The notes beneath the pieces are model-generated. The model saw nothing but the letters and a program-made list of their open reading frames with translations. It ran no database searches and had not been told where the DNA came from. Of a DNA stretch of 64,000 nucleotides, positions 1 to 7,512 are shown in pieces. Numbering within the stretch: the first letter of the stretch is position 1; the number at the start of each line of letters is the position of its first letter. The stretch is from Ruminococcus flavefaciens (GTDB taxonomy: Bacteria > Bacillota > Clostridia > Oscillospirales > Ruminococcaceae). The position numbers and the translations under genes are program-made. The stretch covers positions 1,505 to 65,504 of the forward strand of contig CACWHY010000006.1 in assembly GCA_902760805.1 (NCBI GenBank), in the 5' to 3' direction.

Positions 1-1752
1 CATGTACTCGAAAAGGACTCCGTTCCCGGAGGGGCTTGTGACGGTATGTATTATACAAGTGTAGGTTATGTGATGCGCGGCGGACGTGAAATGGACAACC
101 ATTTTGAGTGTATGTGGGACTTGTTTCGCTCTATCCCGTCTATCGAAACAGAGGGAGTGAGTGTACTTGATGAGTACTACTGGCTCAACAAAGCCGATCC
201 TAATTTCTCTCTATGCCGAGCAACAGAAAAGCAAGGACAGGACGCACATACCGACAAAAAATTCGGACTGTCTGACAAAGCCTGCTCTCAGCTGATGAAG
301 CTGTACCTTACAGCCAACGAGGAACTGTATAACAAAAAGATAACCGATGTCTTTGATGATGAAGTTCTGAACTCTAATTTCTGGCTGTACTGGAGGACTA
401 TGTTTGCATTTGAGAACTGGCATTCCGCACTTGAAATGAAACTGTATATGCAGCGGTTCGTTCATCATATAGGCGGATTGCCCGACTTCACTGCACTGCG
501 TTTTACAAAGTACAACCAGTATGAGTCTATGATACTTCCGATGATAAAATATCTTGAGAGCTTCGGCGTACAGTTTGAATATGGTGTAAAGGTCGAGAAT
601 GTCACCTTTGACATCTCGGGCGGAAGGAAGGCTGCAACAGGTATCGAAGTGATACGTAACGGCGCAAAGGAAACTATTCCGCTGACCGAAAACGATCTTG
701 TATTCATCACAAATGGCGGCTGTGTCGAGAATTCTGCCATAGGAAGCCAGAATACTCCTTCTGAGTTCAACAAGGAGATCAAACCCGGCGGTGGCTGGGA
801 TATGTGGCGAAAAATAGCTGCACAGGACAAGTCCTTTGGAAATCCCGATAAATTCTGCTATGATGCTGAAAAGACCAACTGGATGAGCGCAACTGTTACT
901 ACCCTTGATAAGCGGGTCATTCCGTACATCACAGCAATATGCAAGCGTGACCCGTTTTCGGGCGGAGTAGTCACGGGCGGGATCGTAACCTGCCGTGATT
1001 CATCGTGGCTGCTGTCATGGACTATCAACCGTCAGCCGCAGTTCCGCAGTCAGCCTAAGGATCAGTGTCTTGTATGGGTATATGCCCTTTTCACTGACAG
1101 AAACGGTGACTATGTGAAGAAGCCGATGCGTGACTGTACAGGCAAAGAAATATGTATGGAATGGCTGTATCATCTTGGAGTACCCATTGACGAGATAGAG
1201 GATATAGCAGAGAACAGCTGCAATACCGTTCCTGTAATGATGCCCTATGTGACAGCATTCTTTATGCCCCGTCAGGCAGGCGACCGTCCCGATGTTGTGC
1301 CGAACGGTGCTGTCAATTTCGCATTTCTTGGACAGTTTGCTGAGACCAAGCGTGATACTATATTCACTACCGAATACTCTATACGCACAGGAATGGAGGC
1401 TGTCTATACTTTGCTCGGAATAGACAGAGGCGTTCCCGAGGTATGGGGCAGTACATACGATATCCGTGATCTGCTCAATGCGACTATAGCTCTGCGTGAC
1501 GGAAAGCCTCTTACTGCCGATACAGGTCTGCTCGCAAATGCGGCAATAAAACCGCTGCTGAAAAAGATACACAGCACTGATATAGAAAAGCTGCTGCTTA
1601 GATATAATGTCATCGGACTTCCCGAATCGGACGAAGAAAATGCTTCGGAGAGACACATAAACAAGAAAAATTTTGTAAAAGCGGGTGCAGGAGCAGCCGC
1701 AGTCGGAACAGCTATAGCAGTTGCTAAAAAAGTTAAGAACAAAAAGAAATAA
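1..1752 (+). CDS. ohyA: Oleate hydratase (MCRA family), 5' end outside the window
   Basis: Enzyme of the myosin-cross-reactive-antigen family, which adds water to the double bond of unsaturated fatty acids using FAD; usually linked to fatty-acid detoxification. The frame is open from base 1. The first residues visible, HVLEKDSVPGGACDG, match the FAD-binding Rossmann part of the family, so the true start lies upstream and the ATG at 46 is internal. About 583 residues remain of a family of roughly 590-640. Family-like segments include MDNHFECMWDLF, the RFVHHIGGLPDFTALRFTKYNQYESM region and the late QFAETKRDTIFTTEYSIRTGMEAVY stretch around residues 445-470 (each read as a short block). The last 30 residues are Ala/Gly-rich then Lys-rich, perhaps a membrane-association tail. 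A terminator follows at 1789, separating it from the TetR gene. Codon use is A/T-richer than in genes beyond 5.7 kb. Confidence 0.93.
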   Translation, partial: HVLEKDSVPGGACDGMYYTSVGYVMRGGREMDNHFECMWDLFRSIPSIETEGVSVLDEYYWLNKADPNFSLCRATEKQGQDAHTDKKFGLSDKACSQLMKLYLTANEELYNKKITDVFDDEVLNSNFWLYWRTMFAFENWHSALEMKLYMQRFVHHIGGLPDFTALRFTKYNQYESMILPMIKYLESFGVQFEYGVKVENVTFDISGGRKAATGIEVIRNGAKETIPLTENDLVFITNGGCVENSAIGSQNTPSEFNKEIKPGGGWDMWRKIAAQDKSFGNPDKFCYDAEKTNWMSATVTTLDKRVIPYITAICKRDPFSGGVVTGGIVTCRDSSWLLSWTINRQPQFRSQPKDQCLVWVYALFTDRNGDYVKKPMRDCTGKEICMEWLYHLGVPIDEIEDIAENSCNTVPVMMPYVTAFFMPRQAGDRPDVVPNGAVNFAFLGQFAETKRDTIFTTEYSIRTGMEAVYTLLGIDRGVPEVWGSTYDIRDLLNATIALRDGKPLTADTGLLANAAIKPLLKKIHSTDIEKLLLRYNVIGLPESDEENASERHINKKNFVKAGAGAAAVGTAIAVAKKVKNKKK

Positions 1753-1788
1753 ACATAAATTGCCATAAACTTCTCCTTATTCAGATAC

Positions 1789-1826
1789 GAGGACGCTGTC
1801 GTTTTCAGACAGTGTCCTCTATTTTT
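1789..1826 (+). terminator. Rho-independent terminator after oleate hydratase gene
   Basis: A 12-bp stem (GAGGACGCTGTC with GACAGTGTCCTC, one G-U pair) is followed by TATTTTTG. Confidence 0.85.
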
Positions 1827-1830
1827 GCTA

Positions 1831-1859
1831 TTGACTAAAAGTCATTTTTATGGTACAAT
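1831..1859 (+). promoter_or_regulatory. Promoter with palindromic operator before the TetR gene
   Basis: TTGACT (1831-1836) and TACAAT (1854-1859) are 17 bp apart. The perfect palindrome TGACT-AAA-AGTCA at 1832-1844 overlaps the -35 box, as expected for autoregulation by the TetR-family protein. Binding is inferred, not shown. Confidence 0.7.
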
Positions 1860-1889
1860 GTTTGTATAATGAGGAAAGAAGGCGTATGA

Positions 1890-2432
1890 GTGGCGAATCT
1901 GACAAAGGAAGCAATTAAAAAATCGCTGATAAAGCTGCTGAACGAGCGTCCCATAAACAAGATAACCGTCAAGGATATCGTTGAGGACTGCGGCATAAAC
2001 CGCAACAGCTTCTACTACCATTTTGATGATATACCTTCACTTCTTGAGGAAATGATAAACAGAGAGGCTGACAGGATAATTGCAGAACACTCCCGTATTG
2101 AGAGCATCGAGGAATGCCTTGAGGTCGCTGTTTCCTTTGCACTTGAAAACAAAAAGGCTGTTCTGCACATACATAATTCCCCGAACCGTGAAATATATGA
2201 GAGTTACCTGTGGAGAGTCTGTGAGCACGTTGTAAGGACTTACTTCAATACAGTATTTGCAGACCGTCCCATTGACGAAGCTGACAAGGAGATACTTATC
2301 CGATATCATAAGTGCGAGGGCTTCGGTCAGATAATCGACTGGCTCAGCAGCGGTATGAAATACGATATCCAAGCTGACTTTCATCGTATATGTGAGCTGA
2401 GAAAAGGCTCAGTCGATTTGCTATACAAGTAA
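1890..2432 (+). CDS. TetR/AcrR-family transcriptional regulator
   Basis: A 180-aa one-component repressor-type protein. Residues 1-50 form the TetR helix-turn-helix: LTKEAIKKSLIKLL, then ITVKDIVEDCGINRNSFYYHF, the characteristic recognition helix ending in YYHF (quoted in parts). The C-terminal ligand/dimer domain has no motif that names a ligand. A GTG start at 1890 is preferred: GAGGAAAG lies upstream, and the nearby ATG at 1886 reads into a stop within ten codons. It has its own promoter with a palindrome over the -35 box. Its targets could include the neighbouring oleate hydratase or DUF308 genes, but the terminators on both sides make it a separate transcription unit. Confidence 0.9.
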   Translation: MANLTKEAIKKSLIKLLNERPINKITVKDIVEDCGINRNSFYYHFDDIPSLLEEMINREADRIIAEHSRIESIEECLEVAVSFALENKKAVLHIHNSPNREIYESYLWRVCEHVVRTYFNTVFADRPIDEADKEILIRYHKCEGFGQIIDWLSSGMKYDIQADFHRICELRKGSVDLLYK

Positions 2433-2447
2433 AAATTTAGGCACTTG

Positions 2448-2487
2448 AGCGTATCTGTCCAAAAAATTGGCAGATACGCTTTTTTGT
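2448..2487 (+). terminator. Rho-independent terminator after the TetR gene
   Basis: The arms AGCGTATCTGTCC and TTGGCAGATACGCT pair over an A-rich loop and are followed by TTTTTT. Confidence 0.88.
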
Positions 2488-2610
2488 ATGTTTACGGCAA
2501 GCAGCAAATATGCTATGATGACTACAGTACCGCAGAGTGCTGTTTACAGCGGTAAACAGGGTTTGCGCTTTGCGGTGCCGCCAGACACTACTTTTACGGA
2601 GGTGAAGAAC

Positions 2611-3201
2611 ATGAAAAGCGAGAAATATATCCGCACAGCAAAAACAGGCTATATAATCATATCTGCGCTGATGTGCATACTGGGCATTGTTTTTACCGCA
2701 GTCCCCGACCTATCTGCAAACCTTATAGGCAGACTTTTCGGAGTGCTGATAGTACTTTTCGGCGTGATAAAGCTCATCGGCTATTTTTCAAAAGATCTCT
2801 ACCGCCTTGCATTCCAGCATGACCTGGCACTTGGGATACTACTGATAGTTCTCGGGGGAATAATGCTCATAGATACCAATAATGTCCTGAATATCATCTG
2901 TATCGGAGTCGGGATATACATACTGCTTGACGGTCTGCTGAAAATACAGATCGCAATTGACTCCAAGCGCTTCGGTCTGAGCAAATGGTGGCTGATAATG
3001 ACTGCGGCGATAGTTACGGGTATTGTTGGACTTATGCTGATAATACGTCCTGGCGAGGGAGTGAGATTTGCAACTGTTCTGCTGGGAATTTCGCTGATAT
3101 TTGAGGGTATCCTCAACCTTGTAACTGCTCTGACTGCTGTGAAGATAATGCGCAGCAGACTTCACAGCGATGACATTATCGACATAGAAATAAACGAATA
3201 G
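2611..3201 (+). CDS. HdeD-like DUF308 membrane protein
   Basis: A 196-aa integral membrane protein of the HdeD/DUF308 type. About six hydrophobic segments occur in three hairpins, e.g. IIISALMCILGIVFT, LLIVLGGIMLIDTNN and ATVLLGISLIFEGILNLV. In enterobacteria HdeD is linked to acid stress; the function here is unknown. The ATG at 2611 follows GGAGGTGAAGAAC, an ideal ribosome binding site, so the 48 codons of open frame upstream (from 2467) are rejected; they also run through the preceding terminator. The protein ends in an acidic tail (HSDDIIDIEINE). It stands alone between the TetR gene and citrate synthase copy 1. Confidence 0.85.
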   Translation: MKSEKYIRTAKTGYIIISALMCILGIVFTAVPDLSANLIGRLFGVLIVLFGVIKLIGYFSKDLYRLAFQHDLALGILLIVLGGIMLIDTNNVLNIICIGVGIYILLDGLLKIQIAIDSKRFGLSKWWLIMTAAIVTGIVGLMLIIRPGEGVRFATVLLGISLIFEGILNLVTALTAVKIMRSRLHSDDIIDIEINE

Positions 3202-3252
3202 CAATATACCGTGAGCCGAAGCACTGACGGTAAACGGTATTATATATAAATG

Positions 3253-3281
3253 GTGCAGTATGTTATATACACATACTGCAC
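3253..3281 (+). promoter_or_regulatory. Perfect 11-bp inverted repeat before citrate synthase copy 1
   Basis: GTGCAGTATGT (3253-3263) and ACATACTGCAC (3271-3281) are exact reverse complements over the loop TATATAC. The site ends 18 bp before the start codon and 5 bp before the GGAGG at 3289-3293. It could be an operator or an mRNA hairpin that hides the ribosome binding site. A second, looser pairing (ATACCG ... CGGTAT) lies just upstream, around 3207-3240. Confidence 0.6.
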
Positions 3282-3299
3282 TTTAATTGGAGGTGCTTT

Positions 3300-4652
3300 A
3301 TGTATTCAGAGATCAACCCATATATCGAAAAACTGGCTGAACTATCAGACAACAGTAACTCTATCAGTCCCGATATGTACAAAGAGCATAAGGTTTTCCG
3401 TGGACTTCGTGACCTTAACGGAAACGGAGTAGTCACTGGTCTTACCGAAATATCTCGGATAAAGGCAAAGGAAAAAACTCCCGATGGTGATGTTCCATGT
3501 GAGGGACAGCTTTTTTATCGTGGGATCAGTGTCCGTGACATAGTAGGCGGATTCTGGAACGAGCAGCGCTTCGGCTTTGAGGAGACCGTGTATCTTCTGT
3601 TGTTCTCAAAGCTGCCCGATGCTAAAGAGCTTGGGCATTTCTGCCGTACTCTTGCTTATATGCGTACCCTGCCCGATTCGTTTACAAGAGATATGATACT
3701 GAAAGCTCCCGGCAGGGATATGATGAATATTCTGTCAAGAACAGTTCTTGCACTTTATGCCTATGACGATGAGCCCGATGATACCTCTACTGCAAATGTT
3801 CTCCGTCAGTGTCTGCACCTTATTTCGGTATTTCCCATGCTTGCGGTCTACGGCTATCAGTCATATCTGCACTATCATCTCGGGCAGGACTTGTTTATCC
3901 GCAACCCGAGACAGGAGCTTGGAACTGCGGAAAATCTTTTGCATATGCTGAGAGAAAACGGCGAATATTCAGAGCTTGAAGCCCGTATACTCGACCTTGC
4001 ACTTGTTCTTCATGCGGAGCATGGCGGCGGAAATAATTCCACATTCACAACTCATGTCGTCACATCATCGGGAACTGATACATATTCCGCAATAGCTGCG
4101 GCACTCGGTTCACTGAAAGGTCCTCGTCACGGCGGTGCAAATATCAAGGTGGTGAAAATGTTCGACGATATGCAGCGGACGATCGACACAAGCGACAGGT
4201 CTGCGGTCAGGGAATATCTTACGAAACTGCTCGATAAGGAAGCCTTCGACTGTGCAGGGCTTATCTACGGAATGGGACACGCTGTTTACTCGAGATCAGA
4301 CCCGAGAGCTGATATCCTTAAACAGTGTGCCAAGGCTTTGGCAGTTGAAAAGGGCAACGAGGAAGAATTTGCCCTGTTTGAGTATGTGGCAGAGACAGCT
4401 CCCGAGCTTATCGCTGAGAAGCGAAAAATGTACAAGGGAGTCAGCCCGAATGTTGATTTTTACTCGGGACTGATCTACCGTATGCTTGGTCTGCCTTACG
4501 AATTGTTTACGCCTTTATTTGCCGTTTCGAGGATAACAGGCTGGAGTGCTCACCGCATCGAGGAGATACAAAACAACGGGAAAATAATACGTCCTGCGTA
4601 TATAAGCGTAAAGCCTGAGAGCAAGTATATCCCTATCAACAGGAGGCAGTGA
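3300..4652 (+). CDS. gltA: Citrate synthase, copy 1
   Basis: Condenses acetyl-CoA with oxaloacetate to citrate, the entry to the partial TCA route that makes 2-oxoglutarate and glutamate in anaerobes. 450 aa, of the clostridial citrate synthase type. The catalytic triad is recognisable: His in LHAEHGGGNNSTF, His in YGMGHAVYSRSDPRA and Asp in NVDFYSG. The N-terminal FRGLRDLNGNGVVTGLT and LFYRGISVRDIVGGF blocks are also typical. ATG 3300 follows GGAGGTGCTTT. A second, clearly homologous copy lies at 33846-35213 (about two thirds identical by eye). This copy uses more A/T-ending codons and has a different upstream control region, so the two are probably not a recent duplication. Confidence 0.95.
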   Translation: MYSEINPYIEKLAELSDNSNSISPDMYKEHKVFRGLRDLNGNGVVTGLTEISRIKAKEKTPDGDVPCEGQLFYRGISVRDIVGGFWNEQRFGFEETVYLLLFSKLPDAKELGHFCRTLAYMRTLPDSFTRDMILKAPGRDMMNILSRTVLALYAYDDEPDDTSTANVLRQCLHLISVFPMLAVYGYQSYLHYHLGQDLFIRNPRQELGTAENLLHMLRENGEYSELEARILDLALVLHAEHGGGNNSTFTTHVVTSSGTDTYSAIAAALGSLKGPRHGGANIKVVKMFDDMQRTIDTSDRSAVREYLTKLLDKEAFDCAGLIYGMGHAVYSRSDPRADILKQCAKALAVEKGNEEEFALFEYVAETAPELIAEKRKMYKGVSPNVDFYSGLIYRMLGLPYELFTPLFAVSRITGWSAHRIEEIQNNGKIIRPAYISVKPESKYIPINRRQ

Positions 4653-4658
4653 CGGGGT

Positions 4659-4826
4659 ATGAAAAAGCTCATTCTTTTGATCATACTGCTTTTTGCAGTC
4701 ATGGACGCAGCTTTAATGTGGCTACAGGTGAGAGGTGCAGATATGGAAACGACCGAACGGGCGGAGAGAAACGAAAAGGCTATTGAATTCTGGAAAAGTC
4801 ACTGTGTTAATGGTAAATGTTCATGA
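4659..4826 (+). CDS. Small single-pass membrane peptide, unknown function
   Basis: A 55-aa reading frame not recognised as any family. It starts MKKLILLIILLFAVMDAALM, a hydrophobic segment that could be a membrane anchor or signal peptide, followed by a charged tail rich in Glu/Arg and ending with two cysteines (HCVNGKCS). AGGAGG lies 12 bp upstream, at 4641-4646, overlapping the end of the citrate synthase gene. The stop overlaps the start of the next gene as ATGA (4823-4826), which supports translation and coupling with the PF06541 membrane protein. It could be a partner of that protein. Confidence 0.6.
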   Translation: MKKLILLIILLFAVMDAALMWLQVRGADMETTERAERNEKAIEFWKSHCVNGKCS

Positions 4827-5518
4827 ATATATTCCTGATATTGACATTTCTGTTTGCCATCGGAGGAATGACAGGCTGGGTGATAGAGGTGTTCTACCGC
4901 AGATTCGTCTCACAGAAGCACTGGGTAAATCCCGGCTTCCTGACAGGCCCATGTCTGCCGCTTTACGGTGAGAGTCTGTGCATTTTATATCTGCTGGCAC
5001 ATTTGGAGGGCTATCTGTATATAGAGCCGGTCTGGTTGGAAAAACTTCTGCTGTTCATTATAATGTCCGCAGCCATAACCGCACTTGAATTCGTCGTCGG
5101 AGTAATTATGCTGGCAACTACTCATGTAAGGCTCTGGGACTACAGTGAGCTTCCGGGAAATATCCGCGGCATTATATGTCCGCTATTCACCTTTTTCTGG
5201 GGATTGCTCAGTGCAGTGTATTATTTTCTTGTCCACCCTCATATACTTGAAGCACTGGAATGGCTGTCGCAGAATCTGGCTTTTTCATTTGGAATAGGCT
5301 TCTTTTACGGTATATTTGTCATCGATCTTGCATACTCATCAAAGATAATAATGAAGATACGCAATTTTGCAGAGGAGAAACAAGTCGTTGTCAGATTGGA
5401 GGAGCTCCGTGAGCAGATCAATTACAGCATAGAGCGCAGAAAGCCTAAATTTGTGCTATCAATGAAAACTGAAAGACCGTTCAGGGAGGTGCTTGAAAAA
5501 TATCTCAATAAGCCATAA
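4823..5518 (+). CDS. Putative ABC-transporter type IV membrane protein (PF06541)
   Basis: A 231-aa membrane protein of the family catalogued as ABC_trans_CmpB (PF06541), whose real role is uncertain. Typical blocks are GGMTGWVIEVFYRRF near the start, NPGFLTGPCLPLYG, and WDYSELPGNIRGIICP after a hydrophobic segment. Five to six membrane segments are followed by a charged, helical C-terminal tail of about 60 residues. The ATG at 4823 is coupled (ATGA) to the upstream small peptide; ATG 4817 is an in-frame alternative adding two residues. No ATPase gene is adjacent, so the ABC name should not be taken as function. Confidence 0.85.
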   Translation: MNIFLILTFLFAIGGMTGWVIEVFYRRFVSQKHWVNPGFLTGPCLPLYGESLCILYLLAHLEGYLYIEPVWLEKLLLFIIMSAAITALEFVVGVIMLATTHVRLWDYSELPGNIRGIICPLFTFFWGLLSAVYYFLVHPHILEALEWLSQNLAFSFGIGFFYGIFVIDLAYSSKIIMKIRNFAEEKQVVVRLEELREQINYSIERRKPKFVLSMKTERPFREVLEKYLNKP

Positions 5519-5604
5519 ACATGACATTTATATTAATTAATATGTGGTCAAAAGAATTGGAGAATATAATTTGATCGATAATTAAGTATACAGTCATATA
5601 ATTC
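5519..5604. other. A/T-rich intergenic stretch
   Basis: No gene, promoter of good quality or repeat was seen between the last gene of the left block and the hairpin at 5605. Confidence 0.6.
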
Positions 5605-5640
5605 AAAACCCGCTTAGAAGTCTATTCTAAGCGGGTTTCT
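5605..5640. terminator. Strong bidirectional hairpin terminator
   Basis: AAACCCGCTTAGAA (5606-5619) and TTCTAAGCGGGTTT (5625-5638) pair perfectly over a 5-nt loop. It can end transcription from the left block and, on the minus strand, lies directly downstream of the tRNA-like CCA end at 5643, where a tRNA gene terminator would be. Confidence 0.85.
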
Positions 5641-5642
5641 TG

Positions 5643-5692
5643 TGGAGCTGGAAACGTGACTTGAACACGCGACTTTAGATTTCAATAAAGCA
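5643..5692 (-). other. 3' fragment of a tRNA gene (possible attachment-site remnant)
   Basis: Read on the minus strand, the sequence holds a perfect T arm (stem GCGTG/CACGT around the loop TTCAAGT), then TTCCAGC, a T discriminator base and CCA. Upstream of it CTTTA/TAAAG can form an anticodon-like stem but with an 8-nt loop. No D arm and no 5' acceptor strand GCTGGAA follow; instead another hairpin begins at 5697. It is therefore not a working tRNA. Such 3' halves are typical of sites left by integrases that target tRNA genes. Confidence 0.65.
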
Positions 5693-5694
5693 AG

Positions 5695-5725
5695 AGTCCC
5701 GATACAAATGTATCGGGATTCTTTA
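5695..5725. terminator. Hairpin terminator between the tRNA fragment and the minus-strand genes
   Basis: TCCCGATACA (5697-5706) pairs with TGTATCGGGA (5709-5718). TTCTTT follows on the plus strand. It may also end minus-strand transcripts coming from the small gene at 5773-5961. Confidence 0.65.
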
Positions 5726-5772
5726 TCCTATTCGGTTTTGTTTTTACCTTTCTGCGTTAAGGACATCTTACA

Positions 5773-5961
5773 TCAGAAATGGTGGCGGACGACGCCGTAT
5801 TCGTCATCCAGGCGGTAGTAGGGGCAGGCGTAGTTGGAGCCGGCCAGGAAACGAGCCATTTCGTCCTCGTCCAGGTCCACCATACAGACGTAGCAGTCGT
5901 AGTCGTCGTCGTAAACGTAATATGTACAGGTCTCGCAGTTTGTGATCTTTTTGTCGCTCAT
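5773..5961 (-). CDS. Small acidic cysteine protein, DUF6472-like
   Basis: A 62-aa protein with CETC near residue 9-12, a cysteine at DCYVC and CPYY near the end, in a background of Asp, Glu and Tyr (YYVYDDDYDCYVC, LDEDEMARFL). This matches my memory of the small DUF6472 family of clostridial proteins; function unknown, metal binding is plausible from the cysteines. The start follows GAGGTG. It lies 25 bp downstream of the germinant-receptor C gene on the same strand, so it may be co-transcribed with it. Confidence 0.75.
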   Translation of the reverse strand: MSDKKITNCETCTYYVYDDDYDCYVCMVDLDEDEMARFLAGSNYACPYYRLDDEYGVVRHHF

Positions 5962-5986
5962 TTTTTCACCTCTATGTAGCGGAGAG

Positions 5987-6514
5987 TCAATCTCCGCAGA
6001 TCGTTATTGTTCCGCAAACCCCCCGGCTGTCGGCCAGTGGCAGCTCTGCGGTGTTTTTCTCGCTCAGAAGCCGGCTGAGCACCGTGATAATGCCGCTTTC
6101 GGGAGAATCACCTCTCCCGGCAGCCAGCTTTGCGGAGCCCTCAAGGAGCTCGCCTGTTGCCTCTGTCAGCAGCTCTCCGGCAGAGCCTGAGCTCCCCAGC
6201 ACAATGCACTCCGGAGAAACTCGCCAGACCGTGAGCATTTCCCCGAGAACGGACTTGGCAGGGCAGTTCCCAAGAACGATAAGCTCAGTGTAGCCTGTGA
6301 AGATCTTTCGCCCGGAGGCAAGCTCTGCCTCCCGAAGCGCCTCAGCCAGGTCCTCCGCCGGAACAGTCATAGGCTCACCCTCGAAAAACTCAAAGGTGAC
6401 CTTGCCTGAGTCCACCGCCGCTGACCGGAGATAGGCTCTATCCTGGATCCGCTCAGGAGAACAGCCCGTGAGGAGGGCTGCCACGGCGGCAAAGACTGCA
6501 ATGATCTGCCTCAT
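5987..6514 (-). CDS. Short Ger(x)C-type germinant receptor lipoprotein
   Basis: The C subunit of a spore germinant receptor, a lipoprotein of the spore inner membrane. The start is placed at the ATG overlapping the stop of the B gene (ATGA, 6511-6514), which gives MRQIIAVFAAVAALLTGC, a signal peptide with lipobox LTGC. The family segment IFTGYTELIVLGNCPAK follows. At 175 aa it is about half the length of GerAC-type proteins (near 370) and lacks the C-terminal domain; no remnant of that domain is visible downstream, so this is a naturally short form or an old truncation. Third gene of a three-gene operon. Confidence 0.8.
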   Translation of the reverse strand: MRQIIAVFAAVAALLTGCSPERIQDRAYLRSAAVDSGKVTFEFFEGEPMTVPAEDLAEALREAELASGRKIFTGYTELIVLGNCPAKSVLGEMLTVWRVSPECIVLGSSGSAGELLTEATGELLEGSAKLAAGRGDSPESGIITVLSRLLSEKNTAELPLADSRGVCGTITICGD

Positions 6515-7512
6515 GCTCCTGCCCTCCTTTTCAGCCATACCCCGGCACTGAGCAAAAATACTGCCGCCGGTGTTACAATGGTGAAGACCCGGCCTGCGGT
6601 ATCTGACCAGGCGAAAAACAGTCCTGCCGCAAGCATGGGAGCCAGGACGAGAACGCTCCGAAAACGCCTTAGCTTTGGGAAGATCCGGCCTGTGAGCTCC
6701 GCAGCAGGTGCAGCAAGAGCCGCCGCCCCGAAAACTCCGCAGACCGAAAATACGATCAGGAAGAGGGAGTCGATGCGCTGCGAGGAGAAGGGCTGCGAAA
6801 GCTGTGCCGCCATGACAACGGGAAATCCCGCCAGCTCCATGACGCCACCTGCCACCAGCACGCTGGTGAGGATAACAGACGTTCCCAGAATAGCTTTCCC
6901 GGCGAAATATCGGCCTACAGAGTGCTTGGGGCTCTCCCCTGTCAGCTCGGCCATGGACGAGATCACCAAGGATCCGCCGCTGAGAGACAGGCCTCGCAGA
7001 AACTCACGGGGAAAGCTGTCTGCCGTGCGATCTATGGCCAAATTTTCCACCTCTGAGGAGACTGCTGCACTGAGCATAAGTCCCAGAAGACAGAGCCCTC
7101 CGATCACAGCCGCCACAGCTGCACAGCGGCCCAGCGTTCGCAGGCCGCCGGAGGTCACATACAGAGCCGCTCCGGCAAGAGCTGCCCCCACCAGAAGCTC
7201 CCCGAAAGGGCCGTGGCTCTCCCAGGGAATGTAGACCACGCCGGAGGTCCGCCAGAGCATTGCGAAAAGTGCTCCGCCCCAGCCTATCAGCAGGAGAACA
7301 GCTGCTCCGGACACTATCCTCCCGGAGGAGAAAAGCCCTCCGCCTGCCGAAATACAGCCGATCACAGGCAGCAGAGCAAGGAGCTGCACCAGAGCTCCTG
7401 CTAGGAAACCAGCAGCCGAAACTGCCGAAAGTCCGCCCCTCAGACAGAAGAGCGTGAATGCGTCCGTCACCAGCGCAGCCGCCGCCAGCTGCCTGCCCGA
7501 GAGCCTATTCAT
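6511..7512 (-). CDS. Ger(x)B-type germinant receptor permease
   Basis: A 333-aa integral membrane protein of the APC-superfamily GerAB group, which senses germinants in the spore inner membrane. It starts MNRLSGRQLAAAALVTDAF, typical of the family, and has about ten hydrophobic segments; ESPKHSVGRYF and AELTGRIFPKLRRFRSVL are loop regions. It is slightly shorter than the usual 360 residues. Its start overlaps the end of the A gene by 8 bp and its stop overlaps the C gene start, so the three proteins are made in a coupled way. Confidence 0.85.
   Translation of the reverse strand: MNRLSGRQLAAAALVTDAFTLFCLRGGLSAVSAAGFLAGALVQLLALLPVIGCISAGGGLFSSGRIVSGAAVLLLIGWGGALFAMLWRTSGVVYIPWESHGPFGELLVGAALAGAALYVTSGGLRTLGRCAAVAAVIGGLCLLGLMLSAAVSSEVENLAIDRTADSFPREFLRGLSLSGGSLVISSMAELTGESPKHSVGRYFAGKAILGTSVILTSVLVAGGVMELAGFPVVMAAQLSQPFSSQRIDSLFLIVFSVCGVFGAAALAAPAAELTGRIFPKLRRFRSVLVLAPMLAAGLFFAWSDTAGRVFTIVTPAAVFLLSAGVWLKRRAGA

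Noticed and set aside
2467-2610. An N-terminal extension of the DUF308 protein
   Set aside because: The frame starts within the terminator of the TetR gene and its codons do not resemble the family; a strong ribosome binding site marks 2611.
5643-5692. A complete tRNA gene
   Set aside because: The T arm and acceptor 3' strand are perfect, but there is no D arm and no 5' acceptor strand, and the anticodon-like loop has eight bases.
5987-6514. The short Ger(x)C gene as a pseudogene
   Set aside because: Start, signal peptide and lipobox are intact, the stop is followed at once by the ribosome binding site of the next gene, and no leftover of the missing domain is visible in any frame.
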